Part shown: piece by piece, positions 1 through 5,764 of the stretch
How positions within the stretch are numbered: position 1 is the stretch's first letter
How the letters are laid out: every line of letters begins with the position of its first letter
Origin: an uncultured Caryophanales bacterium
GTDB lineage: Bacteria > Bacillota_I > Bacilli_A > RFN20 > CAG-826
Reading direction: 5' to 3'
DNA length: 12,587 nt
Assembly (NCBI GenBank): GCA_946622925.1
Contig: CAMOQM010000015.1
Coordinates: 1-12,587 of the forward strand
Made by a program: the position numbers and the translations under genes
Notes under the pieces: model-generated
Seen by the model: only the letters and a program-made list of their open reading frames with translations
Told to the model about the DNA's origin: nothing
The model's database searches: none

Positions 1-1784
1 GCCCCTTTTACGAGCAGTGGAATAACGATATCGATAATAGCAGTTTTCCGGGTCATTTTAACAATGGAAAGAAGGGTCACAATTTTATGCAAATTATCGT
101 CAATGATAACCACGTCTGCATTGTCTAAAGTCGCATCGGATCCGGCCTTTCCCATGGCGATTCCGACATCGGATAAAGCCAAGGTTGGAGCGTCGTTTAT
201 CCCATCCCCGCAAAACGCCACAACACCACCGCACTCTTCTTTGAGGGCGCGATATCCATTTTGTTTTTCTTCCGGTAGCATTTCAGCCTTATAGCCATCG
301 CATCCTAAAGCCTCGCTAACTGAAGATACAGAAGATTTCTTATCGCCTGAAAAAACGTAACTTTTCACGCCAAAACTATGCAATTCCTGAATAATTTGTT
401 TGGAATTTGCTTTATATTCGTCTTGGCAGACAATTTTGCCTTGATAAAGGTTATCCACCATAAAATGGATGCCCATAAAGTCGTTTTCCAAACTTTCCTG
501 ACAGCCATTCTCTCTAAGCAAGCTTTCATTTCCGGCGACTATTTTATGGCCTTCGATATTGGCGATTATCCCTTTGCCTGGAACTTCTTTTATCTCATCT
601 TTATTCCTGACTTTTTCATTTGGAAACAAAGACGAAATAGCTCTCCCTAGCGGGTGGGTAGAGAGGCTTTCAGCCCTTGCTAATAAAGGAAGGTATTTTT
701 CGTCAATCAAAACCACTTCTTTGACTACGATTTCACCCTTGGTTAAAGTCCCGGTTTTGTCAAAGGCAATCGCCCTAATTTCAGCTAGGGCGTCAAAGTA
801 AGAAGCCCCCTTAACTAGGATGCCGTTTTTCGAGGCAAGGCCGAGGCCAGTAAAGTAAGCAAGCGGCACCGAAATAACGATGGCGCAGGGGCATGATATT
901 ACTAATAAAGATAAAGCCACATATATCCACCTAGACCAAACTTCACCATTGCTTATTCCTAAGAACAAAGGCGGAACAACCGCAATCAAAAGAGCTAAAC
1001 CAATGACGATTGGGGTGTAGATCTTTGCGAATTTGGTAATGAATTTGGTGGCCTTGGATTTCTCTTCGGCCCCTTCTTCGATGAGGTTCATTAACCTGGC
1101 CGAGGTCGAGTCCGAATAATCGCAAGTCGCCTGGACCACCACTGTTCCTTCGTTAACGGTGGTTCCGGAATAAACTAGGTCGCCCTCTTGCTTATGGACG
1201 GGGAGCGATTCTCCGGTAAGCGAACTTTCGTTGATTTCGGCTTCGCCTTGTTGGACTACGCCATCACAATAAACTTTCCGTCCAGCTAGCAGCTTTACCA
1301 AATCGCCTTTCTTTATGGTCTCGGCCTCGACTTCTTCATATGTGTCATTTACTTCTAATAGAGCCAGTTCTTCTCTAATATCGATCGAAGATAAAATGGC
1401 TTTTTTAGATTTATCCGCGGCCAGGTCTGAGAAGAATTCGCCTAGTTGATATAGCCAGATAACCAAGATGGCTTCAAGAAATTCATTATGGGCTGGACCA
1501 TAGGCCCTTAAGGCAAATGCTCCAATAGAAGCTATGGCCATAAGGAAGCATTCATCGAACCATTCATGCTCGAAGACGATGTTTTTAAAAGCTTTATAAA
1601 GAATGTCGTAAGCTATAACGCCATAGGCGATAAGCATCACGAAAAGGTTCCAGCCTAAGCCAACTCTTTCTTCGTTAAGTAAAAAGGTTCCAAGCAGGGC
1701 TAAAGCCAAAGACAAAACTATTCTTGAAACAAAGAAAATAATCCCCTTTATTGATCTCTCTTCCTCTTCATGTTCCTTTTCCAT
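1..1784 (-). CDS. Heavy-metal (Zn/Cd-type) P1B ATPase, C-terminus cut by window edge
   Basis: A membrane pump that hydrolyses ATP to export divalent heavy metals, probably Zn(II), Cd(II) or Pb(II). The frame is open for 594 codons and runs off the left edge, so the last membrane helices are missing. Visible motifs are TGES (190-193), CPC in the metal-binding helix (298-300, context ISCPCAIVIS), the phosphorylation site DKTGTLT with Asp342, the P1B-specific HP (377-378) and GDGIND (526-531). The CPC context fits the CadA/ZntA (P1B-2) group better than copper pumps, which usually have CPCALGLATP. No N-terminal heavy-metal-associated domain is present; the protein starts with a short charged stretch (MEKEHEEEE). 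It starts 4 bases after the arsR stop, and GAGGAG in the last arsR codons supplies its ribosome binding site. It is therefore co-transcribed with, and presumably controlled by, that repressor. Confidence 0.93.
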   Translation of the reverse strand, partial: MEKEHEEEERSIKGIIFFVSRIVLSLALALLGTFLLNEERVGLGWNLFVMLIAYGVIAYDILYKAFKNIVFEHEWFDECFLMAIASIGAFALRAYGPAHNEFLEAILVIWLYQLGEFFSDLAADKSKKAILSSIDIREELALLEVNDTYEEVEAETIKKGDLVKLLAGRKVYCDGVVQQGEAEINESSLTGESLPVHKQEGDLVYSGTTVNEGTVVVQATCDYSDSTSARLMNLIEEGAEEKSKATKFITKFAKIYTPIVIGLALLIAVVPPLFLGISNGEVWSRWIYVALSLLVISCPCAIVISVPLAYFTGLGLASKNGILVKGASYFDALAEIRAIAFDKTGTLTKGEIVVKEVVLIDEKYLPLLARAESLSTHPLGRAISSLFPNEKVRNKDEIKEVPGKGIIANIEGHKIVAGNESLLRENGCQESLENDFMGIHFMVDNLYQGKIVCQDEYKANSKQIIQELHSFGVKSYVFSGDKKSSVSSVSEALGCDGYKAEMLPEEKQNGYRALKEECGGVVAFCGDGINDAPTLALSDVGIAMGKAGSDATLDNADVVIIDDNLHKIVTLLSIVKMTRKTAIIDIVIPLLVKG

Positions 1785-1788
1785 TGGA

Positions 1789-2085
1789 CTACTCCTCGGT
1801 AACGTGTTCGTAGACGACGTTTAATAAGGCGATGACATGATCGTCGGCTAACGCGTAGAAAACATGGGTGCCTTCTCTTCTGGTGGATACAAGGTTGGCT
1901 TTCCTTAATATCTTTAATTGGTGAGACACCAAAGATTGGGAAGCCCCCACTTCCGAAACTATTTCATTGACCGACTTCTCGTCTTCGGAAATCGTGTACA
2001 TGATTTTTAATCGGGTGAAATCGCTGGCTATGTTAAGCAAGGATTCCATTTCATCGATGATCGAATCGTTAGGGATTAATGGCAT
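1789..2085 (-). CDS. ArsR/SmtB-family metal-sensing repressor
   Basis: A 98-aa winged-helix repressor expected to leave its operator when it binds metal, switching on the adjacent export ATPase. The recognition region is around residues 46-62 (SQSLVSHQLKIL), followed by the wing (RREGTHVFY, 69-77). Near the C-terminus D81-x-H83 and H94-x-x-E97 reproduce the residues and spacing of the alpha5 Zn(II) site of SmtB and CzrA (in SmtB: Asp, His, His, Glu). The protein has no cysteine, so the alpha3N Cd/Pb thiol site of CadC-type sensors is absent; zinc or cobalt is the more likely inducer. An in-frame ATG at 2109 would add 8 residues, but it lies inside an operator repeat. The ATG at 2085 has GGAGGT six bases upstream, so I chose it. 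The stop is 4 bases before the ATPase start. Confidence 0.93.
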   Translation of the reverse strand: MPLIPNDSIIDEMESLLNIASDFTRLKIMYTISEDEKSVNEIVSEVGASQSLVSHQLKILRKANLVSTRREGTHVFYALADDHVIALLNVVYEHVTEE

Positions 2086-2091
2086 AATGGC

Positions 2092-2097
2092 ACCTCC
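2092..2097 (-). promoter_or_regulatory. Ribosome binding site deciding the arsR start
   Basis: GGAGGT on the minus strand, 6 bases before the ATG at 2085. It is one of the strongest Shine-Dalgarno matches in the window and favours the 98-aa form of the repressor over the longer form from 2109. Confidence 0.85.
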
Positions 2098-2101
2098 AAA
2101 C

Positions 2102-2117
2102 ATGAACATTCATTCAT
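2102..2117. promoter_or_regulatory. Second SmtB/CzrA-type operator O2
   Basis: ATGAA-N6-TTCAT, the same core as the first operator with 5-base arms. Its centre is 34 bp from that of the first site, close to three helical turns, and it lies just downstream of the predicted transcription start. It overlaps the alternative ATG at 2109, which argues that this ATG is not a start codon. Confidence 0.72.
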
Positions 2118-2130
2118 ATTTCCTGCCATT

Positions 2131-2158
2131 ATTATATGAACATCAATTCATATTTCAA
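2131..2158 (-). promoter_or_regulatory. arsR-ATPase promoter (TTGAAA-N16-TATAAT)
   Basis: On the minus strand a -35 TTGAAA (2158-2153) and a -10 TATAAT (2136-2131) are separated by 16 bases. This predicts transcription from about 2124, giving a leader of roughly 40 bases that contains the Shine-Dalgarno site. The -35 box begins just after the stop codon of the upstream phosphoesterase gene (TGA at 2163-2161), so the promoter occupies all the available spacer. It is the clearest two-box sigma-70-type promoter in the window. Confidence 0.85.
2134..2153. promoter_or_regulatory. SmtB/CzrA-type operator O1 in promoter spacer
   Basis: A perfect inverted repeat, ATATGAA-N6-TTCATAT, with 7-base arms. 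The core TGAA-N6-TTCA is the arrangement of known SmtB/CzrA-family operators. It fills the whole spacer between -35 and -10, so bound repressor would directly block RNA polymerase. Confidence 0.88.
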
Positions 2159-2160
2159 TA

Positions 2161-2679
2161 TCAATATGGTGAAAATAAGTTCAAAGTTTGGATGCGCTTG
2201 TTGTCGTTAGCGTCCACTAGCTCGATTTTCTCATCGTCCATGACGGCATAGGAAGGTACGCCGTCTCGAGGCAACGCAATGGATCCGGGATTTAATCTAG
2301 TCACTCCCATATCCTTATATAAGGTCTTAACGTGGGTGTGCCCAAAAAATACAAAATCCCCACTTGGGAAGGCGACGTGACTTGCCTTATGCGAGCAATG
2401 GATCTCGTGGTTACCGACGGGGATAGCCAGGGCGCTAGGCAAGGCAAAACCAAGGAAACTCTCATCCTCAATATAATCGCAATTTCCCCTAACTGCAACG
2501 ATGGGAACTCCGAGCCTTTTTATCGTTTCCCCAATGATCGTGGCCTCTTGATCATAGGCACCATACGAAATGTCGCCTAGGCAAATAAGCAGGTCAGGAC
2601 GCTCGAAAGAAACGCCCTGTTCTAGAAGCTCCAGACCGTGTTTTGACCCATGCAAATCAGAGAAGACCAAATACTTCAT
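2161..2679 (-). CDS. YfcE/MJ0936-like metallophosphoesterase
   Basis: A 172-aa calcineurin-like phosphoesterase of the small YfcE type, expected to be a cytoplasmic metal-dependent phosphodiesterase; the physiological substrate cannot be told from sequence. The metal-binding motifs appear in order: SDLHG (D8, H10), GD (D36), GNCD (N66, D68), a histidine in the CSHK segment (H97) and GHTH (H114, H116), then NPGS. Length is close to E. coli YfcE (about 184 aa). The ATG has no Shine-Dalgarno sequence, but TAAAAT sits exactly at -12 to -7, pointing to a leaderless or nearly leaderless mRNA. The gene is divergent from the 197-aa gene at 2875 and in tandem with arsR, which has its own promoter. Confidence 0.9.
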   Translation of the reverse strand: MKYLVFSDLHGSKHGLELLEQGVSFERPDLLICLGDISYGAYDQEATIIGETIKRLGVPIVAVRGNCDYIEDESFLGFALPSALAIPVGNHEIHCSHKASHVAFPSGDFVFFGHTHVKTLYKDMGVTRLNPGSIALPRDGVPSYAVMDDEKIELVDANDNKRIQTLNLFSPY

Positions 2680-2685
2680 GTCGTC

Positions 2686-2694
2686 ATTTTAACA
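2686..2694 (-). promoter_or_regulatory. Extended -10 abutting the phosphoesterase start (leaderless)
   Basis: TGTTAAAAT on the minus strand: an extended -10 (TGn plus TAAAAT) whose hexamer ends six bases before the ATG at 2679. Transcription would begin at or within a base or two of the start codon. No convincing -35 box is present, as expected for an extended -10 promoter. Confidence 0.65.
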
Positions 2695-2859
2695 GGGGTA
2701 ACAAAAATAGGGAGTAGGAAGATTAAAAAACTACGCAAAAAAGTAATAAATTCGGCAAAAAGCCACTTATTTTTATGGAAATCGCATTTTTCCAAACCAT
2801 TTCCTCAGCTCATGTTTCCACCCTTTGAATTTGTTTTCTTTTATTCGCGCGCGCCTTTG

Positions 2860-2868
2860 TGTTATTAT
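2860..2868 (+). promoter_or_regulatory. Extended -10 abutting the 197-aa gene start (leaderless)
   Basis: TGTTATTAT, an extended -10 with the hexamer TATTAT at -12 to -7 from the ATG at 2875. The six bases between it and the ATG (TCGGCC) leave no room for a Shine-Dalgarno site. The region just upstream is GC-alternating (CGCGCGCG) and shows no clear -35. Confidence 0.62.
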
Positions 2869-2874
2869 TCGGCC

Positions 2875-3468
2875 ATGAGCAAAGCCGTTGCGTTCTATGA
2901 CGAACTGAAAGACAGACTCGATTATGCCCTATCTTCTTGGCTAAGGATCGAACCGTCAATCGACGAAGAAATGGCCACCAGAACCATCCTGGGCGCCAGT
3001 GCTTTCTTGTTTGATAACCTATTTGCAAAAGAAGATGCAGGACGGAAACTGACCGCTGAAATTTCATTTGACCAAGGTCACTTTTTCGTGGCTAAGGCAT
3101 TAAGTGAAAAAGCCACTTTGTTACGCATCAATATGCAAAGCGATCTCTTCCCTGATGGCAAATCTCCATTAAGGGATTATCTTCGTTGGATTGTTGAAAC
3201 CGAGCCTGAAGTCGCCTCTTGGAGCAAAGATCTTTATGGCCAGCTTGCCATCGTCACCATTGAAGAATTAGTCAACGTTTTCACATCTAAGCCCGGTAAG
3301 AGCGAGCCCCTTAGGGTCGCTGAGTTACTATTCCTGAACATGACGGAAGTGTTTTGCTATGCCTATCGCGAATTGCTGGGTCCAAGGTTTATGGGGCTTA
3401 AGTCCTCAGCCTATTTCCTAGCCGTGAACGAGGCTATGGAGGGGATTCGTTCCGAAATCCGCGATTGA
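2875..3468 (+). CDS. Hypothetical protein, 197 aa, paired with a P-loop kinase
   Basis: I do not recognise this protein. It is predicted soluble, with no signal peptide or membrane segment, and seems mainly helical with many acidic and hydrophobic residues and several aromatics (for example FCYAYRELLG near the C-terminus). The frame is open upstream to 2650, but that extension would run antisense into the phosphoesterase gene and its promoter. The ATG at 2875 has an extended -10 placed exactly for a leaderless start, so I chose it. The stop is one base before the start of the kinase gene, which strongly suggests co-transcription and a related role. There is no sequence ground for a specific function. 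Confidence 0.75.
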   Translation: MSKAVAFYDELKDRLDYALSSWLRIEPSIDEEMATRTILGASAFLFDNLFAKEDAGRKLTAEISFDQGHFFVAKALSEKATLLRINMQSDLFPDGKSPLRDYLRWIVETEPEVASWSKDLYGQLAIVTIEELVNVFTSKPGKSEPLRVAELLFLNMTEVFCYAYRELLGPRFMGLKSSAYFLAVNEAMEGIRSEIRD

Positions 3469-3469
3469 T

Positions 3470-3961
3470 ATGAAAAAGGTTATTTTGATTTGTGGTCCCG
3501 CTGGGATTGGAAAGTCCACCCTCTCGAAAAAATACGCCGCCGAACACACTGATGAAAAGGTTTATGTCATCGCGGCCGATGATTGCCGCTACGAGATCTG
3601 TGGAGCCTATAACAAATTCCCCAAAGGTGGGAACATGCTCCCCGTCTATAACCTAATGGTCGAAAAGGCCAAAAAGATTGCCGAAAAAGAAAATGACGTC
3701 ACCGTCATCTTCGATACGACCTCTTTAACCGATCAACGCCGCTTATTCTATGTAAATAAGCTAGAAGGCATCTTTGATAGATTTGAAATCATCATGTGTC
3801 GCCTTCATGACTATAAAAAATGTTTGGAACGTAATGCCCGTAGACCAAAAGACCGCCTCGTTCCTGAGGAGGTCATTATCTCAATGATTGAGCATTACGA
3901 TGAGCCTAGCGAAGAAACGCTGAAACATTTCGACGCCAAGGCGGATATTTATTTAGATTAA
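3470..3961 (+). CDS. Small P-loop kinase, polynucleotide-kinase-like (AAA_33 type)
   Basis: A 163-aa single-domain P-loop kinase. Walker A is GPAGIGKST (9-17), followed by an acidic DDxR motif (37-40), DTT at 82-84 in the Walker B region, and an arginine-rich lid segment (RNARRPKDR, 121-129). This layout resembles the kinase domain of T4 polynucleotide kinase and related AAA_33 proteins, which transfer the gamma-phosphate of ATP to nucleic acid 5' ends or small molecules. The substrate here is unknown. The ATG follows the upstream stop by one base with no Shine-Dalgarno site, so translational coupling is likely. The stop overlaps the stop of the convergent GtrA-like gene by four bases. A shikimate or gluconate kinase is less likely because of the lid sequence. 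Confidence 0.82.
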   Translation: MKKVILICGPAGIGKSTLSKKYAAEHTDEKVYVIAADDCRYEICGAYNKFPKGGNMLPVYNLMVEKAKKIAEKENDVTVIFDTTSLTDQRRLFYVNKLEGIFDRFEIIMCRLHDYKKCLERNARRPKDRLVPEEVIISMIEHYDEPSEETLKHFDAKADIYLD

Positions 3962-4497
3962 TCTTTGGCCCGATAAATAATGAATTTACGGGTTAGATAG
4001 TTCCAAACCATCGTCACCGCGGTACGGATGACGAAGACGGTTAACCATGCCCACAATACTTTCGTTCCCTCACCAGAGAAGATGGTATTGAAGGAGAAGT
4101 CGTTTAATATATCGATTCCCATGCCGCTCCATTCAAGGCAAGTCATGTAACCGATAAATTGAATCACGGCCCCAATCAATAAAGCTAAGAAAGCCCAAAA
4201 GGCAAAGCGTAACGTCCCTTTGAAGGTCCTGGCTTTAGCCTCATCGTCTTCCCTGACGTTTTTAAAGCCCCAAACCGTGGTTAGCGACCAAGAAGCCGGA
4301 GTAGCCACGATAAAGCCGATTACGGAAATCAGGAATTGAATGAAGAAAACCGCGATGTGGTTGCTTACCCCTTTGCTCCACCCCGAAAATAACGAAGTCA
4401 TCCAGCCTTCGACCGCTAGATCGATAAGGGTCCCATAAACGCCGATGACTAAGAACCGGAATAGTTCCGCTAATAAATCTTTTCTTTTTTGGGTCAT
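3958..4497 (-). CDS. GtrA-like multi-pass membrane protein
   Basis: A 179-aa membrane protein with about four hydrophobic segments: near residues 11-30, 45-72, 95-118 and 150-168. The opening (ELFRFLVIGVYGTLIDLAVE) and the closing segment (NYLTRKFIIYR) fit the GtrA/PF04138 family. Members of that family are thought to help move or present lipid-linked sugars for surface polysaccharide or teichoic acid glycosylation. A GTG at 4506 could add three residues. I prefer the ATG at 4497 because the GTG lies three bases from the stem of the preceding terminator hairpin. Neither start has a Shine-Dalgarno site or a well-placed -10. No glycosyltransferase gene is adjacent, so the sugar substrate cannot be inferred. 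Confidence 0.82.
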   Translation of the reverse strand: MTQKRKDLLAELFRFLVIGVYGTLIDLAVEGWMTSLFSGWSKGVSNHIAVFFIQFLISVIGFIVATPASWSLTTVWGFKNVREDDEAKARTFKGTLRFAFWAFLALLIGAVIQFIGYMTCLEWSGMGIDILNDFSFNTIFSGEGTKVLWAWLTVFVIRTAVTMVWNYLTRKFIIYRAKD

Positions 4498-4508
4498 AAA
4501 GAACACGA

Positions 4509-4531
4509 AAACCGCGGTCTTCCCGCGGTTT
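4509..4531 (-). terminator. GC-rich hairpin terminator after the DUF2188 gene
   Basis: A 9-bp perfect stem (AAACCGCGG paired with CCGCGGTTT) with a 5-base loop, 13 bases after the stop of the minus-strand gene at 4545. On the minus strand it runs into TTTTCGTGTTCTTT, an imperfect U-rich tract. It sits between two same-strand genes and almost touches the start of the GtrA-like gene, so it could also work as an attenuator for that gene. Confidence 0.72.
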
Positions 4532-4544
4532 GGTTTAAGCTAGA

Positions 4545-4769
4545 TTATTTGCCGTGCTTTTGGGAGCCGGTAATTTTGCCTTTGGAGGCGCCTTTGGAAG
4601 CGTGGATAAGAACGGTTCCTTCTTGATTGCCACCGAGGACTTTGGCATATTCTTCGGCTTCGGCTTTGGTCTTGAAGAGCTTGATCGCCTTTTCGCCACC
4701 GGTTAATTTGATTTGCCACATGCCGTCTTCACGCTTGGAGACATGGTACACTTTTCTTGCATCTGCCAT
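4545..4769 (-). CDS. DUF2188-family small basic protein
   Basis: A 74-aa protein matching the DUF2188 pattern: an N-terminal YHVSKREDGMWQIK strand pair, a phenylalanine-threonine-x-alanine turn (FKTKAEAEEYAKVL, 32-45) and a second short strand (VLIHASKG). The tail is lysine- and glycine-rich (GKITGSQKHGK). The biochemical function of the family is unknown. It is cytoplasmic, with no signal or membrane segment. The start has AAGGAG eight bases upstream and an extended -10 (TGATAGAAT) about 31 bases upstream, so unlike several neighbours it has a conventional leader. A strong hairpin terminator follows, making it a likely single-gene transcript. Confidence 0.85.
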   Translation of the reverse strand: MADARKVYHVSKREDGMWQIKLTGGEKAIKLFKTKAEAEEYAKVLGGNQEGTVLIHASKGASKGKITGSQKHGK

Positions 4770-4800
4770 TGTTAATACTCCTTGTTTAAGATGTTATCTT

Positions 4801-4809
4801 ATTCTATCA
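4801..4809 (-). promoter_or_regulatory. Extended -10 promoter of the DUF2188 gene
   Basis: TGATAGAAT on the minus strand, an extended -10 (TGn plus TAGAAT), 31 bases before the ATG at 4769. The leader carries AAGGAG at 4783-4778. This is the conventional arrangement and a useful contrast to the leaderless promoters nearby. Confidence 0.6.
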
Positions 4810-4876
4810 CCGTCACGCGACTTTGAAACGTTGATTTTGGATGTTTTAATTAATAACTTAACTACGGTTTTTCTTC

Positions 4877-4882
4877 TATAAT
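4877..4882 (+). promoter_or_regulatory. Consensus -10 abutting the ATP-grasp start (leaderless)
   Basis: TATAAT, a perfect -10 hexamer, at -12 to -7 from the ATG at 4889, followed by AGGCCC and then the ATG. No Shine-Dalgarno site fits. At the right distance upstream there is only a poor -35 candidate (TAACTT, 17 bases away). Confidence 0.62.
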
Positions 4883-4888
4883 AGGCCC

Positions 4889-5764
4889 ATGGAATATCGC
4901 GGCGCGTTTCTACATAACGGCTACCATCTCTATCCTGGCCACCTTAACTACATGGAAAGATTAGGGGCGTGTCTAGAAAATCTAGGCGTAAGGATGGATA
5001 AAATCCCTTCTACGGATTTGCTTTATTTGCTCAATGAAAAGGGAGAGATTAAGACCAAAGATTTGCCCTATGATTTCATCGTGGTCGTGGATAAAGATAA
5101 ATATATCCTCAAAGCCCTTGAATCATCTGGGATTAAGCTTTTCAACTCCGCCGAGGCGGTTGAGCTTTGTGACGATAAACTTTTGACTTTCTTCGCCTTA
5201 TCCAACCAAGGAATCCCTATGCCTAAAACCATGGGCGTTCCGTTGAATTACGTTAATGGCGACGCTTCCGCTTTCTTAGAAAAAGCCGGAGAAAAACTAG
5301 GCTACCCTATAGTAATCAAAACCAATTTTGGTTCGATGGGCACAGGCGTTTACTTGGCTAGTAGTTTTGATGAACTTAAAGAAGTCGAGGCGAAGCTTCG
5401 TCCTAGTTCCACCTTGTTGCAGGAATTTATACCTTCCTCAAAAGGCCACGATACCCGAGTTATCCTAATAGGGAATAAGGTCGTGGCAGCTTATAAACGC
5501 GTCTCCGATAAAGGCGATTTTCGTTCTAACATCGCTTTAGGGGGACACGGCGAAAGAATAACCCTTGCCGAACAAACCAAAGATCTCTGCCAAAAGGTCT
5601 CTCGCATTTTAAAACTAGATTACTGCGGCATAGACGTTTTAGATGGACCAAATGGACCATTGATTTGCGAAGTGAACTCCAACGCCTTCTTCGCCGAAGC
5701 CGAAAAAGTCACCGGAATCGACATCGCGGCGACTTATGCTAAATACATCGTTAGCAAACTCTAA
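4889..5764 (+). CDS. RimK/LysX-like ATP-grasp ligase
   Basis: A 291-aa ATP-grasp enzyme that would use ATP to join a carboxylate to an amine or thiol through an acyl-phosphate. Features in order: an N-terminal pre-ATP-grasp domain (about 1-90), the DK motif at 96-97, the ATP-binding lysine and flexible glycine-rich loop (VIKTNFGSMGTG, 142-153), the adenine-contact QEF (178-180), D188 and R190, R204 (YKR), N214 in FRSNIALGG, D249, and E261/N263 in CEVNSN. The last acidic and Asn residues are the Mg-binding set. The pattern fits the RimK family (ribosomal protein S6 glutamate ligase, LysX, peptide-modifying ligases) more than D-Ala-D-Ala ligase or carbamoyl-phosphate synthase. No precursor peptide or carrier protein is evident next to it, so the substrate is unknown. 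Its stop overlaps that of the convergent phosphatase-Nudix gene by four bases. Confidence 0.87.
   Translation: MEYRGAFLHNGYHLYPGHLNYMERLGACLENLGVRMDKIPSTDLLYLLNEKGEIKTKDLPYDFIVVVDKDKYILKALESSGIKLFNSAEAVELCDDKLLTFFALSNQGIPMPKTMGVPLNYVNGDASAFLEKAGEKLGYPIVIKTNFGSMGTGVYLASSFDELKEVEAKLRPSSTLLQEFIPSSKGHDTRVILIGNKVVAAYKRVSDKGDFRSNIALGGHGERITLAEQTKDLCQKVSRILKLDYCGIDVLDGPNGPLICEVNSNAFFAEAEKVTGIDIAATYAKYIVSKL

Noticed and set aside
293..1125. Plus- and minus-strand small ORFs within the P1B ATPase
   Set aside because: They are shadow frames of a continuous 594-codon coding frame with all P-type ATPase motifs.
1..1784. Copper-exporting ATPase (CopA) for the truncated P1B pump
   Set aside because: The CPC context lacks the CPCALGLATP pattern and the neighbouring repressor has a zinc-type alpha5 site and no cysteines.
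2086..2109. Longer arsR start at 2109
   Set aside because: The ATG lies inside operator O2 and has no Shine-Dalgarno site; the ATG at 2085 has GGAGGT at the right distance.
2776..2794. Inverted repeat TGGAAA-N7-TTTCCA between the divergent genes
   Set aside because: Short, AT-rich and not positioned over either -10; could be chance.
2650..2874. Upstream in-frame extension of the 197-aa gene (75 extra codons)
   Set aside because: It would overlap the 5' end and promoter of the divergent phosphoesterase gene, its residues are basic and unlike the rest, and the ATG at 2875 has a perfectly placed extended -10.
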